Shown here: piece after piece, positions 29,791 to 41,275 of the stretch | Layout: every line of letters begins with the position of its first letter | Numbering within the stretch: the stretch's first letter is position 1 | The notes under the pieces: model-generated | The model's input: only the letters and a program-made list of their open reading frames with translations | Database searches by the model: none | What the model was told of the DNA's origin: nothing | Position numbers and translations under genes: made by a program | From: Cordylochernes scorpioides | Taxonomy: Eukaryota; Arthropoda; Arachnida; Pseudoscorpiones; Chernetidae | NCBI GenBank assembly: GCA_030710605.1 | Contig: CP092863.1 | Location: 139,524,173-139,588,172 of the forward strand | Length of the DNA stretch: 64,000 nucleotides | Direction: 5' to 3'

Positions 29791-30154
29791 CTACAGATTG
29801 AGTCACAAAGAACTCCGACCAATCAGAAGAAGAGGATGACTAAAAGAGAGGACCAATTAAAAATAATCGACGAGGAAACTTCAGCAAACACACAAGTAAG
29901 GTCGAGAGAGAGGAGACAAAGTGTAGGTGGATGTCAGGTAGTGGAGGAAGGGCGTGGAGTGAAACATCCTGTTTGTCTTCCTGCCTGGACATGTGTTGGT
30001 CTATACTGGACTCTAGCAGGACTTTTTTACCTCAGCCATGGACTCTCTATGTATTTACTTATATATCCCTAGGACCATGCCATCACCATATACTCAGTGG
30101 TGAAGCACGCATTCTACGTTTTTTTCGTAGATCGCGAAATACGTGGTATCGCTG
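29791..30154. other. Stretch without a recognised gene
   Basis: ORFs at 29836-30155 overlap in two frames and show no known domain. Confidence 0.4.
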
Positions 30155-30355
30155 AAGACCCATTGGCGATCTTCCATCAAACTCTGCAGCGGTGGCAGAG
30201 GCGCCATATTCATTGTACATAGCATATATTTTATTGTATTTTTTATTTTTATTATAATAATCATCATCATTTTAATTTTTTTCATATCAACTTGAATAGT
30301 GCGGACTGTTCACTTTTGTCTATATTTTGACGGGATGCCAATAAAACTATGTTAT
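30155..30355 (+). repeat. Dispersed 3'-end repeat, possibly a LINE tail
   Basis: Matches 62575-62745 (inverted) through CTCTGCAGCGGTGGC, CATTGTACATA, AATAGTGCGGACTGT and ATGCCAATAAAA. In one frame both copies encode a similar short peptide (SAAVAEA, then SLYI). This suggests the end of a retrotransposon ORF, but family is not identified. Confidence 0.5.
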
Positions 30356-30394
30356 TTGTCCCTAGATATATATTTATGGACAAAACTTAAGGAA

Positions 30395-30510
30395 GTTCCA
30401 GTTTAAAATAACTTTATTGGGTACAGGCGCTGCTCAAAAATGAGAAACCCAGTGCATCATATTTACAATTTTGTTAAATGGGGGTATATACAATGGTTCA
30501 TTTACACTTA
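30395..30510 (-). repeat. SINE-1 tail fragment
   Basis: The plus strand has AAAATAACTTTATTGGGTAC and CATATTTACAATTTTG, the inverse of the SINE-1 3' end. Diverged. Confidence 0.5.
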
Positions 30511-30517
30511 TGCTATG

Positions 30518-30625
30518 GTATTTTCATCGCAGTAAGGACAGTAGAAGTTTGTATTGTATATAAAAGAAACATTCGCGCTTAAATCCTTTAATTTTATGTG
30601 TGTATATATATATACGCGTTATTGC
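30518..30625 (+). repeat. HH-K tail fragment
   Basis: TTCATCGCAGTAAGGACAGT, AGAAGTTTGTATTGTATATA and AAAAGAAACATTCG match the tail of the 23-kb HH-K copy. The ribozyme-like module is missing. Confidence 0.7.
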
Positions 30626-30659
30626 TTTGTGTTAATTTATTCCAACTTGTCCCTTTTGT

Positions 30660-31245
30660 TTACGGAAGAGCATTGCTCGATGCCAATATTTTAAATGTAA
30701 TTCTACTGTCCTAAAAGCTTATGTCCATAGTTTGCTTGAATACCATTTCTAAGATTCCACCCTTCAGTGTAGCATATAAAAGCAGAATGATCCAATACAG
30801 TATTAGAGGTCTAAGAAACTCGTGGATTAAATTGGCAGGGCTGCTGAGAGGGTACACCACTGATGACCCAAGCCTTCTCAATATATTTTTTCATCGCAGT
30901 AAGGACAGTAGAAGTTTGTATTGTACACCAATACCTCGCTTTGCGTCGTTTCGTTTAGCGTTTTTTTCGAAATTGCGTCGCTGCTTAATTTTTACTGATT
31001 TTCACTGTGCGTCGTTAGATTTTCGAAGTTGCGTTGTTTTGAATTCGAGTCTTTAATTTTTTTAATTATTTTTTTCCTAAAATATGGCAACACCTTTGGT
31101 TTTGATTACGCCTTCACATATTTTCACTTTGCATCGTTTCAATTTGCGTCGTGTTTTTTTGGAATGTAACCCCGACGCAAAGCTAGGTATGGGTGTATAT
31201 AAAAGAAACATTCGTGCTAAAATCCTTTCATTTTATATATAAAAA
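30660..31245 (+). repeat. HH-K repeat copy split by a pogo-like MITE
   Basis: The left part (30660-30925) runs from CGGAAGAGCATTGCTCGATG to GTAGAAGTTTGTATTGTA. The right part (31196-31245) resumes with TATAAAAGAAACATTCGTGC. The module is degraded (GGCAGGGCTGCT in place of GGCGAAACCGCT). Confidence 0.8.
30926..31195. mobile_element. 270-bp pogo-like MITE
   Basis: TIRs of about 23 bp with two mismatches: left CACCAATACCTCGCTTTGCG, right inverse CACCCATACCTAGCTTTGCG. TA flanks each side (30924-30925 and 31196-31197). The interior has repeated TTGCGTCG words. No ORF. The interrupted HH-K tail proves it is an insertion. Confidence 0.88.
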
Positions 31246-31629
31246 GAGAATGTTGTTTAGAGACATTTCGCGTTGGTTACATGTAGTTAGGTAAACGTCT
31301 GTTGCAGCAGGATCCATGTGTTATGATGACGAATCAGGAAATCCGAGAGGTAGCCTTCCTCAATCCCCATATTTCCGCCTCCAACCAAATTATTTCCCTC
31401 GGAGTGAGGAAACGGCAAACAAAAACGTTTTCGGACACCTCTTTTCCTGCTTTTTGAACTCTCCATAACGCGCGGTAACGGAGACAACAACAAAAAAACT
31501 TCTTAAAGAGCGAAGCAATTCCGAAAGCAATCATCTGGAGGAATAAAATTGGTCAAATACGAAAAGGTGAATATCCATTCTATTCATCGCTAAAGAACGC
31601 TGTTCAAAACTATATTATTCTGTGTTTAT

Positions 31630-31818
31630 ACAGTTATGAACAAAAATTATAGAAGTGGAAAGTCTTTGATATCGCCGGTCGTCTATTTTATTTTTTTCTT
31701 CTTTTGAAGGGAAGACGGAGGCAATTTTGTTCACGCTTGGTTATCTCGTGTGTCTTCAATAAAGGTCACTGTGATATCTTTCAGAGTTATTGTCTCAATC
31801 CCGATATACATGGTATAA
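31630..31818 (-). mobile_element. T-MITE copy, right end truncated
   Basis: Left end is ATGAACAAAAATTATAGAAG (mutated). The interior has ATCGCCGGTCGTC, GAGGCAATTTTGTTCACGC and CCCGATATACATGGTATA, then the sequence leaves the family. Confidence 0.8.
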
Positions 31819-32053
31819 GAAATTTTTGATATAGCTGATCTTCGCTTTAAGTCTACAGCCTTCCCCATTACGCTGAAAAGGGCCAACCCCCTATAACTCT
31901 TACATTATTATCTGATTACTGAAAATGCTATGTTGATGCTTTCTTGATAAATTTAAGTGTTAGATTCACCAAAAGAAATATAGGGTCATAATAAATGTTA
32001 TCATTGCTGTAAACACAAGATAATAAGACCAAATCCACGTTTATTATTGGCAT

Positions 32054-32218
32054 TACACTCATGGACAAAACTTAAGGAAGTTGTACCTTTCAGCATGTAC
32101 TATATCGGCATTCAGACAATAACTCTGAAAGATATTACAGTGACCTTTATTGAAGACACACGAGATAACCAAGTGTGAACAAAATTGTTTCTGTCTCCTT
32201 CAAAATAAACAATAAATT
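32054..32218 (+). mobile_element. T-MITE copy, truncated
   Basis: Perfect left end CACTCATGGACAAAACTTAA, family interior to TGTCTCCTTCAAAATA, then a satellite. The right TIR is missing. Confidence 0.85.
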
Positions 32219-32259
32219 ACCTATAAAATTACCTATAGCGAAAAAACGTAAAAGATTTT

Positions 32260-33395
32260 AAGTTTTTTTTTGGGCACAAAAAGATGAAAAGAACACAGAT
32301 ATATCACCAAAATCTTGTTTAAATTTGAATTTACTGATAATGGTAACTACAGTAGAAGACTAAAGAAGTCTATTGAAGAGCGTAATGCCACATTTCCTGA
32401 AGAATGCCTGAAATCTCACAGTAGTTGAATAAGATGGTAAGTAAGATTATAAAAGAGAAGACTGGTCAATCAATAGTGTATTACCTATATCGAGAAAAAA
32501 AAGTTTAAGATTTAGAATTTTTGGACACAAAAAAAAATGGAAAGAACACAGATATCTGACAGATTTCTTGTTTAAATGTGAATTTACTGATAATGGTAAC
32601 GACAGTAGAAGACTAAAGAGGTGTAGAGAAGAGTTTTGGGGCAAAAAATGAAAAGAACACAGATATATCACCAAAATCTTGTTTAAATTTGAAACGTGAC
32701 TGATAATGGTAAGCACATAAGAAAACTAGAGAGGTCAAGAGAAGAGTTTTTGGGGACAAAAATATTAAAAGAATACATATATCTTGTTTAAATTTGAATT
32801 TACTGATAATGACAACCACAGTAGAAGACTAAAGAGGTCTAGAAAAGAGTTTTTGGGGCAAAAAAATGAAAAGAACACAGATATCTGACAGATAGACCAG
32901 AGAGATCTATAGAAGAGTGTAGTACCATTTCCAGAGGAATGCCTGAAATCTCAGTTGTTGAATAAGATAAAATAGACGCGAATGGGGGTCAACCAGTAGT
33001 GCGTTACCTATAGCGCCAAAAACGTATCATATTTTGAATTTTGGGGCAAAAAATAAAAATAACACAGATATATCACTAAAATCTTGTTTAAATTTGAAAC
33101 GTGACTGATAATGGTAAGCACAGAAGAAAACTAGAGAGGTCTAGAGAAGAATTTTTGGGGCAAAAAATGATAAGAACACAGATATATATCACCAAAATCT
33201 TGTTTAAATTTGAATTTATTGAAAATGGTAACTACAGAAGAAAACTAGAGAGGTCAAGAGAAGAGTTTTTGGGGCAAAAAAATGAAAAGAACACAGATAT
33301 ATCACCAAAATCTTGTTTAAATTTGAATTTATTGATAATGGTAACTACAGTGGAAGACTACAAAAGAGGACAGTGCCATTTTCTAAAGAGGGGGA
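32260..33395. repeat. Roughly 110-bp satellite
   Basis: Recurring words CACAGATATATCACCAAAAT, CTTGTTTAAATTTGAATT, TACTGATAATGGTAAC and GTTTTTGGGGCAAAAA in variable order and length, about nine units. Several ORFs here are repeat artefacts. Confidence 0.87.
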
Positions 33396-33604
33396 ATGCC
33401 TTCAATCTCAGTAGTTGATAGATGGAGGGAATTAAGTTAGGAGAGCGACATCCAGTCAAGTGTGGAGGCTCCACGCAAGGTCTCGATGCCTCACTGACCA
33501 TCTGTGCAAGTCGCGATATCTTTCCTGATGTCTGTGGACCTCTTGGACATCCACTCTATGCCAAGCTTGTCGATTCCACACAGACCTATAAGAATACTAT
33601 ATAC

Positions 33605-33810
33605 CAGAGGTCGGTAAATTGCGGCTCGCGAGCCACATGTTGCTCCTTGGATGTGAAACTGAGGTTCTTTATATAGTTCCATACGTAAATATTATTTATG
33701 CGAGTACTATTTATTGTTGGCAAGAAAAAAAATTGTGGCTCTTTAAAAACTTTGTAATTTTGTAAATTGTAATTTTTTACTCTTCCGATACAAAAGGTTT
33801 CCGACTCCTG
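33605..33810 (+). mobile_element. hAT-type MITE
   Basis: Starts CAGAGGTCGGTAAATTGCGG, has GGCTCGCGAGCCACATG and TTGTGGCTCTTTAAAA, ends CCGACTCCTG. The 8-bp flanks (ctatatac and ccatagac) agree at 6 of 8 positions. Confidence 0.78.
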
Positions 33811-33934
33811 CCATAGACTAACAGAATAAGTAACGATTTGTGCAAAGACTCCGTTGGTAAATCCAGGTATAAGAAATTTGCTCCAATTTACCCAGACTAA
33901 TCTATTTATTAGCTTGATTGTCTTAATTGAGTTG

Positions 33935-34052
33935 TCCTGTTTTATTACTGGTACTATTACTGTTATTCCTACATGTATCCTACATTTTTGCTTAGAGAAT
34001 CTGTATAAGGCTAAAAGGTCTTAATAAAGCTTTTTGTTGTTTCTGTTTTTGT
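33935..34052 (+). repeat. Dispersed repeat shared with 12.9 and 52.7 kb
   Basis: TACTATTACTGTTATTCC, GAGAATCTGTATAAGGC, TAAAAGGTCTTAATAAAGC and TTTTTGTTG match 52640-52785, and the inverse of 12836-12965. Family unknown. Confidence 0.65.
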
Positions 34053-34270
34053 TGAATAAGTAACGAAGATGTCTCTCATAATCAAAAGTAGGAAATCGTG
34101 AGGCTTTCTTGCACAAAATTTTCTCCATAGTTTAATTTTCTATTAAAATGCAATTTTGCATATTTACATATCGGGGTGTTGGTTGGACCTCTAGTAGGGT
34201 GTGCCGTCAAGAGAAATCACATTTCAAACATGATAAAAAATGCCTTATTTATTACTATTTTAAGCTAATA

Positions 34271-34867
34271 TACACTCATAGACCATAAACTTAAGGAAGT
34301 TGTACCTTTTAGCATCTATATCGGGATTGAGACAATAACTCTGAAATATATTACAGTGACCTTTATTGAAGACACACGAGATAACCAATATACACTCATA
34401 GACCATAAACTTAAGGATTTGTACCTTTTAGCATGTATATCGGTATACAGAAAATAACTCTGAAAGCTATTTGAAACACAGTTACCTTTATTGAAGACAC
34501 ACAAGATAACCAATATACACTCATAGACAAAACTTAAGGAAGTTGTACCTTTTACCATGTATATCAGGATTGAGACAATAACTCTGAAATATATTACAGT
34601 TACCTTTATTGAAGACACACGAGATAACCAATATACACTCATAGATCATAAAAAAACTTAAGGATGCTTTTACCTTTTAACATGTATATCGGGATACAGA
34701 AAATAACTCTGAAAGCTATTTGATACACAGTGACCTTTATTAAAGATACACGAGATAACCAAGTGTGAACAAAATTGCCTCTATCTCCTTTAAAAAAATA
34801 TATATATATATAGACGACCAACACACACGACATAAAAATATGCATTTTCCTCAAGTTTTGTCTCACA
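34271..34867 (+). mobile_element. T-MITE composite: three half copies plus one full copy
   Basis: Left ends (CACTCATAGAC type) start near 34272, 34391, 34513 and 34633. The first three units stop at GAGATAACCAATATACACTC and go straight into the next left end. Only the fourth continues through GTGTGAACAAAATTGCCTC to the right TIR. The half units are about 120 bp. Confidence 0.85.
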
Positions 34868-35344
34868 CTTCATTAGTGTATAATAAATTTTAAAAACCAT
34901 AAAGGATAAAAATAAAAAGATAAACCTCAATTCGAAATATTTATGATACTCACAACGCAGCTTTCTGCGCTCTACGGCCTTTAATATAAATCATAAAAAA
35001 AAAAAGAGCAGATCTGATTGGCAGGTGAGTCCGTTGACCCCATTGGTCAATGTAGTGTACCACCATCACGGCCGCCACCGCATTCAATTTGATTGACGTG
35101 AGCCAAATGGATATTCCATCCGTTGGCGTGGCTGCGGTATGGACCTTGTTGGTGTTGAAATATCGTTGTTGCAAATGTTGAAATTCTTTGAAAGATAAGT
35201 CTTCTATATTTCTTAGATCTTCAACATAAAATTAATTTATATATTCAAATGCCATATATCGATAATATTTGTAACAGTCCCCCCTGGACCCTTGGAATAT
35301 TTGACCGAATTCTGGTTCGAAGTGACTAACGTGGCAACGGAGAG
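34868..35344. other. Stretch without a recognised gene
   Basis: 35280-35345 (GGACCCTTGGAATATTTGAC) is repeated at 35830-35900, each time directly upstream of LINE-tail repeats. Otherwise nothing is recognised. Confidence 0.4.
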
Positions 35345-35530
35345 CAAAGATAGTAGACATTGCTGATGCTGTGATAGAGATGCATGGAGACATCTGAGGC
35401 TCTTCATTGGACACAACAAAAACAACAGAAAATTGACATGGAACCAGAACTTTACACACCCAGGATAGTAGACCTTGCTGATGCTGTGATAGAGATGCAT
35501 GGAGACATCTGATGCTCTTCATAATATATA
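35345..35530 (+). repeat. LINE-tail array, first block
   Basis: Two units. One frame of the second unit reads IDMEPELYTPRIVDLADAVI then EMHGDI and TGA, nearly the intact C-terminus of the LINE at 24485-24733. Confidence 0.8.
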
Positions 35531-35900
35531 AAATGAAAGGATTTAAAAGTACGAATGTTTCTTTTATACACAATACAAACTTCTACTGTCCTTACCGATG
35601 AATTACCATGAATCAGTAAAAAGGTATGTATAGATCATATTTGATGATATTATTAAAAAAGAAACATATATTGCCAGAAAAATTATTTGTTACAAATAAA
35701 ATAATTTGTAGATATTTTTAACGATAATTTTTTTTTAATCATCAAATTAAATGCTATTTCTACAGATCTTATACTGGAATGAAAAAAAAAAAAATATGGG
35801 GCAGAGAAGTCCGACCACACCAGTCTCCCCCAGGACCCTTGGAATATTTGACCAAATTCTGGTCCAAGGTGACTAACGTGGTAATGGTACCTATTTTCCA
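35531..35900. repeat. HK tail fragment and spacer inside the LINE-tail array
   Basis: 35535-35600 is an inverted HH-K tail (GTTTCTTTTATACACAATAC, AACTTCTACTGTCCTTAC). 35830-35900 repeats the segment at 35280. The rest is AT-rich. Confidence 0.6.
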
Positions 35901-36655
35901 GTGAAGAGCAAAAAGAGAGTGGACATTGCTGATGCTGTGATAGAACTGCATGCAGACATCTGAGGCTCTTCATTGGACATGACAACAATAACATAAAATT
36001 GACATGGATCCAGAACTTTACACACCCAAGATAGAGAACATTGTGACTGCTGTGATAGAGATGTATGGAGACATCTGAGGCTCCTCATTGGACACGACAA
36101 CAACAACAGAAAATTGACATGGACCCAGAACTTTACACACCCAAGATAGAGAACATTGCTGTGATAGAGATGTATGGGGACATCTGAGGCTCTTCATTGG
36201 ACACGACAACAACAACAGAAAATTGACATGGACCCAGAACTTTATACACCCAAGATAGAGAACATTGCTGTGATAGAGATGTATGGAGACATCTGAGGCT
36301 ATTCATTGGACACGACAACAACAACAGAAAATTGACATGGACCCAGAACTTTATACACCCAAGATAGAGAACATTGCTGTGATAGAGATGTATGGAGACA
36401 TCTGAGGCTCTTCATTGGACACGACAACAACAACAGAAAATTGACATGGACCCAGAACTTTATACACCCAAGATAGAGAACATTGCTGTGATAGAGATGT
36501 ATGGAGACATCTGAGGCTATTCATTGGACACGACAACAACAACAGAAAATTGACATGGACCCAGAACTTTATACACCCAAGATAGAGAACATTGCTGTGA
36601 TAGAGATGTATGGAGACATCTGAGGCTATTCATTGGACATGACAACAACAATTAA
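35901..36655 (+). repeat. 109-bp satellite made from the LINE ORF C-terminus and 3' UTR
   Basis: Seven near-identical units (ATTGACATGG at 36113 and 36222, period 109). Each contains the last codons of the LINE frame (MDPELYTPKIENIA, then GDI and TGA) followed by UTR words GAGGCTCTTCATTGGACACG and ACAACAACAACAGAAA. The late units differ by only one or two bases, so the array expanded recently. Confidence 0.92.
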
Positions 36656-36659
36656 AACA

Positions 36660-36770
36660 TATTAAAAGAGGAAGGGTATGGCTCATCAGTGGTAAACCCT
36701 GTGCCCTCCCTCTTTTCAATTTTTATTCACTGCAGTATAAGATCGGTAGAAATGGAATTTAATTACAACA
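36660..36770. repeat. HH-K hairpin-2 with inverted apex
   Basis: Stem AAAAGAGG/CCTCTTTT at 36664-36716 encloses GGCTCATCAGTGGT, the reverse complement of the HH-K A strand. The downstream flank TTCAATTTTTATTCACTGCA is in plus orientation. Confidence 0.6.
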
Positions 36771-36849
36771 ATCAGCCAAAGAGGTATTTATCTGGTAAAG
36801 ATGGAAATTTTGCCGGGAGGATATTGATCGTTAAAAATAAAGGTCAACT

Positions 36850-37350
36850 CTCCCGTTAAAACTAGACGCCGTCTAGTCCATCACCATTTTGGCCATAGAT
36901 TTGACCCAGCCACTTTGTCAGCTAAACACCTCTTTGGAAGATTGTTAAGATTCCATTAGATGCCTTGTGGATCTCATGGAATATACAGCCCGTCCTGGAC
37001 TAATGAGTCATTATCCCGAAACCATGGTCACCATGGAGCACTACTCAGTGGCAGGCCGACTTAGCTCCAAAAGAAATGGCCGCCTCTGACATGAGGAACA
37101 GACGCCATGTACAGCCGCTCCTAACATGGAGTACAAACACTGCTCATCCAGTATCCCTGGATTAGGAGCCCTTACAGGGTACTATCAGCCGGGCCAGCTG
37201 AGCCCAGGTTTTTTAGTGAGCTTGTTACTGCTCCTCCTCCTCCTTACCCCTCGGTTTGCCTTAGCTGGTGTTGTGGCTATGCCACCGACAAAGAGTTCTC
37301 CTCCAGATAGAGAGGGGTCGTCTCTCTGTGTACACACCTCTCCCCTCTAG
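36850..37350 (+). repeat. HH-S repeat, diverged longer copy
   Basis: Shares AACACCTCTTTGG, GTGGATCTCATGGAATA and AGCTGGTGTTGTGGCTATG with 14155-14405. The ribozyme (about 36988-37032) is degraded: CTAATGA core and a broken helix II, though GAAAC and GGTC remain. An ORF at 37126-37350 lies within the repeat and has no known domain. Confidence 0.7.
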
Positions 37351-37692
37351 GCGTAAAAAATGCTTATATAGATATAGACCTTGACATCATTATCCAGGTC
37401 TTGCCCAAAGATTCAATCCTGCAAGCTGAATAAAGAGATTGAAAGAACTTGAACGCCCTTTTGAAATTAGGTTGGATATAAACTAAACAAAAATTCGATA
37501 CGAAAATTTGTGTGTGTATGGATATAAGGAACTTATTTGCATATTACACCATCAGTCAGTTGAAGATATCTAATTCGTAGACATAATAGAAAGAAAAAAA
37601 AAACACACTAAACCTATTTTAAAACTATTTCCTTTTTTGGTGAAAAATTGTACAAAGCAGTGAAATTGTACTGGGATCAGGTGGATAAATTA
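37351..37692. other. AT-rich stretch, no gene recognised
   Basis: Nothing recognisable. Confidence 0.4.
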
Positions 37693-37913
37693 AGAAAAAG
37701 GCATCTCCTTATCATAAAACTAAAAGTTGCTGATGGCTTACGCCATCTATCGAAATGAATATGAACTAATTGTTGATTTTAATTTTATGAATAGGTATTT
37801 AGCCAATTCTGGAATAATACAAAATCAACGATTAGTTGATATCTATTCCGATAGATGGCGCAATTAATCAGAAACTTTTAGTTGCACGATAAGGAGATGC
37901 ATTTCTCTTAATA
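37693..37913. mobile_element. HH-1 foldback without its ribozyme
   Basis: Both arms are present (AAAAAGGCATCTCCTTATC left, GATAGATGGCGCAATTAATC and GTTGCACGATAAGGAGATGC right). The central hammerhead segment is deleted and the arms almost meet at AATTTTATGAATAGG. Confidence 0.8.
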
Positions 37914-39673
37914 TTTCCTCTTTCTTTACCTATAAATTACCTATTTAAAAGAAAATGGATTGAAAGTTTAAGCTAAGAACTCATTGAGGAATAAAAACAA
38001 TGATAGCCACTCTACGGTGTGTATTTTTAATACTTGTTGTGTATTAGCATATTTACTTATTGTATCTGTACTATTTTGCATAGTTGTTGATCAGAAGATA
38101 TAATTATCGTTTCTAAGTTTTAGAGCGACAGTCCAGTAGCACGTTAAGTTAGTCTTGTACCTTATCTTATGTAGGCAATAAAAGCCTTATTAGACCACGC
38201 ATTCGTGTTGGTAAATAGACAATTTGAAAATTTAAACAATTTTATTGATTTTTTTAATCAAATTTTACAAAGGTGGAAAAATAATATAGTAAAAGGGCAT
38301 ATAAAGTGTAGGGGAATATATATATAGTTGTGTACAAATGTCTTCAGCAAGGAAGGCTTCCCCACCTGGTAAATAGAGAGACACGATGACACAACAATAA
38401 TAATAACTAAAACTTCATAAAAGGGAAAAAACTCGTGCTATATATAAATACAGATATTTAAAAAAAGCTCGGTTAAAGACCACGATAAAATATAGTAAAA
38501 ATAAGGTCTGTTAACCCCCATTAATTATCTAAAAATAACTTTCTTCAATACCTATTTAAAAATAACGTTAAGAGTAAGATATAGCGTTAAACCATAACAC
38601 CCAGATGTCTCTCTTTCCCATTAAAAAAAAAAAACATATTAAAACGAAAAGAAAGAATAGAAGAAAGAGTTGAAGAACTGTCAAAGTCTGGTGGTGTGGT
38701 ATGATTGCGCAATAGAGATCTAAGCAAGCTACCCAGACGATCTCTGACCAAACGACCAATTGTGAGGCAGCAAACGACCACGTTGAACAATACCGGTCAG
38801 ACGATCATTAAAAAAAAACGGCCAAACGACAAAGAAGCCAGGTGGTTTCGGCTAACAGGCAACAGGCGCTTGGGAAAAAATTTTCGACGGCTCTCTGGTC
38901 AAAAAAAAAAAGTAATTTCTATTTTTGAAAATAGTCTCACGATTGTGATATTCGTTTTCACATTTTGAAATAAATATTTATAAATAAAAAAAGATTAAAT
39001 AGCAGAAAAGAATTTATTTATAGAAATAAACTAGAGCTTATGTACACCAAGTAGATATTAATAAATAAATAAATAATAGAGAGAGCATACAGTAGACTAT
39101 AACATGAGCGATAGTTCCAATTGATGGTCCATGGTCAAATATATTTTTTTAAATAAAATATTCATTGAAAATATTCATTATAACCGCTCAATGTTCTATG
39201 TATAAGAATTGTTTTAAAATTACGAATTTGATATTATTCTAATCAGAATTGATTATATTTTGTAAAAGATATATTATTTTAAAATAAAATAAAATGATTT
39301 TAGAAAATATTTTAATTCTTTTATATTCCTTATATCAATTTATATAATTAATTCTTTACCATATTGTGAATGTAAGGAGAATAAAATCAGGATCATACAT
39401 TAACAAATTAAACTTTTAAATTATCTGTATATTAAAAAAGTAGGTGCTTAGCTAATAATTCAAAATTATTCTTTAAAAAAATACTCTTTCACATCATTTT
39501 ACTAGGATATCATCTTGCACAAGGCCAAAACGGATTTGTATAATGATACTTTTGTAAAAAGTAAAAAAGTTAGGAATAAATGAAATATACAACCTTCACG
39601 TTAAATTATCCAGAAAAAAGAGTTTTTTTAAATGATCAAAATATTTTATAAAATGAATAAAGCAGATATAAAA
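37914..39673. other. Long AT-rich stretch, no gene recognised
   Basis: 38100-38200 has an AGGCAATAAAAGCC word that could be a polyadenylation signal of an unidentified element. The ORF at 38705-38968 is basic and repetitive, with no known domain. 39000-39670 is nearly pure AT. Confidence 0.4.
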
Positions 39674-39991
39674 TCATGAACAAAACTTAAGGAAGTTGTA
39701 CCTTTTATCATGTATATCGGGATTCTGACGATAACTACACTGAAAGATATTACAGTGACCTTTATTGAAGACACACGAGATAACCAAGTATGAACAAAAC
39801 TTAAGGAAGTTGTATCTTTTAGCATGTATATCGGGATTCAATAACTCTGAAAGATATTACAGTGACCTTTATTGAAGACACACGTGACAACCAAAGTGTG
39901 AAAAAAGTTCCTGTCTCTTTATAAAAAATTTAAAAAAAGGCAGACGGCCGGCGACATCAAAATATGAAACTTCTTTAAGTTTTATCCATAT
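39674..39991 (+). mobile_element. T-MITE composite: half copy fused to full copy
   Basis: The first unit stops inside GATAACCAAGTATGAACAAAA and becomes the next left TIR (ACAAAACTTAAGGAAG) at about 39792. The second unit runs to TTCTTTAAGTTTTATCCATA. Confidence 0.85.
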
Positions 39992-40336
39992 GATTGTATT
40001 TTTTCAACTCTGACTCCTAAAAAAAGTCTATTGCCCATTATTTTCGGAGCATCATCATCCATTTTTAGCACTTTTTTAATTATTATACTTTTATTGAGTG
40101 CCGATTGTTCGAATACAATGGCGCAATTAGTACAGGCGCCGGCTTTTGAAGGTCGTACGCAGCTTAAACTCTTCAGCATGGCGTATAATACTTCCCTGTT
40201 GGAATATAGAAATACTGAAGAGTATAGATAAACACTCTGCGTTTAGCGGTACTTGATTTTGTTTATTATATCTCCCGTTCTCATCTGTCTTTGCTGTAGT
40301 ACAATTAGATTAATCATATGGGAATGTGACGCGCCA

Positions 40337-40370
<34 letters not shown>

Positions 40371-40424
40371 AAAAAGAAAAACTAATAATCACAAATATGA
40401 TTCTTTTATACATAAAACAAACTT
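39992..40424. other. Stretch with an unassigned minus-strand ORF
   Basis: A 65-codon ORF at 39982-40179 (minus) reads VRPSKAGACTNCAIVFEQSA in the middle. It looks less random than most here, with two cysteines three residues apart, but I do not recognise it. A (TA)n/(CT)n tract lies near 40339-40370. Confidence 0.35.
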
Positions 40425-41275
40425 CTACTAAGTAAAGGAAGGCGGAGCTTAGGAAGAGCAATATGAGGCGGCTCTTAAGAACAACAGCAAAATAAAAAGG
40501 CGGAGTTTGAGATATCGCACAGATAAATAAGAAAAAAAGAGGAGGAAATTAAGAATATCAGCTAAGAGGTGGAGCTTAAGCAACTAGGCTAGAGGAGCGG
40601 AGCTTATGAAAAGCAATATGTAAAAGAGGCGGTGCTTACGAACTGCAGCCAAGTAAAGATGTAAGGAAAAAGTTCGAGCTTGGAAAGAGGAATTAAGAAG
40701 CGGTTTTTATGAGAGGATCCAATAGGTATGAGGTTAAGCAACTAAGCAAAGGGGGACGGAACTTAAGAATAGCAATAATAAAAGAGGTGGAGTTTACGAA
40801 CAGCGGCCAAGTAAAGGGGCGGAGTTTTAGTTATCGCAGCTAAGAAGCGGAGCTTAAGAAAATCAACTAAGCAAAGGGAGCGAAGCTTAAGAACAGCTAT
40901 AATAAAGAGGTGGTGCTTACGAACAGCGGCTTGGCAAAGGGGGGCGGAGTTTTAGCTATCACAGCTAAGAGGCGGAGCTTAAGAAAATCAACTAAGCAAA
41001 GGAGCGGGGTTTAAGCTATCGCAGCTAAGAGGCGGAGCTTAAGAAAATCAACTAAGCAAAGGGGTGGGGTTTTAGCTATCGCAACTAAGAGGCGGAGCTT
41101 AAGAAAATAAACTAAGCAAAGGGGCGGGGTTTTAGTTATCGCAGCCAAGCGGCGGAGCTTAAGAAAATCAACTAAGCAAAGGGGCGGGGTTTTAGCTATC
41201 TCAGCTAAAAGGCGGAGCTTAAGAACAGCCACCAAGTAAAGGGGTAAGAAAGTAGGCTGAGCTTGGGAAGAGCAA
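40425..41275. repeat. 60-bp satellite
   Basis: About 14 units. The best-conserved part (40860-41260) has an exact 60-bp period (GGCGGAGCTT at 40971 and 41031). Words are AAGAAAATCAACTAAGCAAA, GGGGCGGGGTTTTAGCTATC and GCAGCTAAGAGGCGGAGCTT. The left part is more diverged. Minus-strand LKLRLLA-type ORFs are repeat artefacts. Confidence 0.92.

Noticed and set aside
37126-37350. 74-codon ORF with a leucine-rich hydrophobic run
   Set aside because: Lies in the HH-S repeat. The frame is not conserved in the 14.2-kb copy.
39982-40179. Small conserved gene on the minus strand
   Set aside because: The peptide looks less random than most, but no family is recognised and its 3' end runs into a T-MITE. 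Left unassigned.
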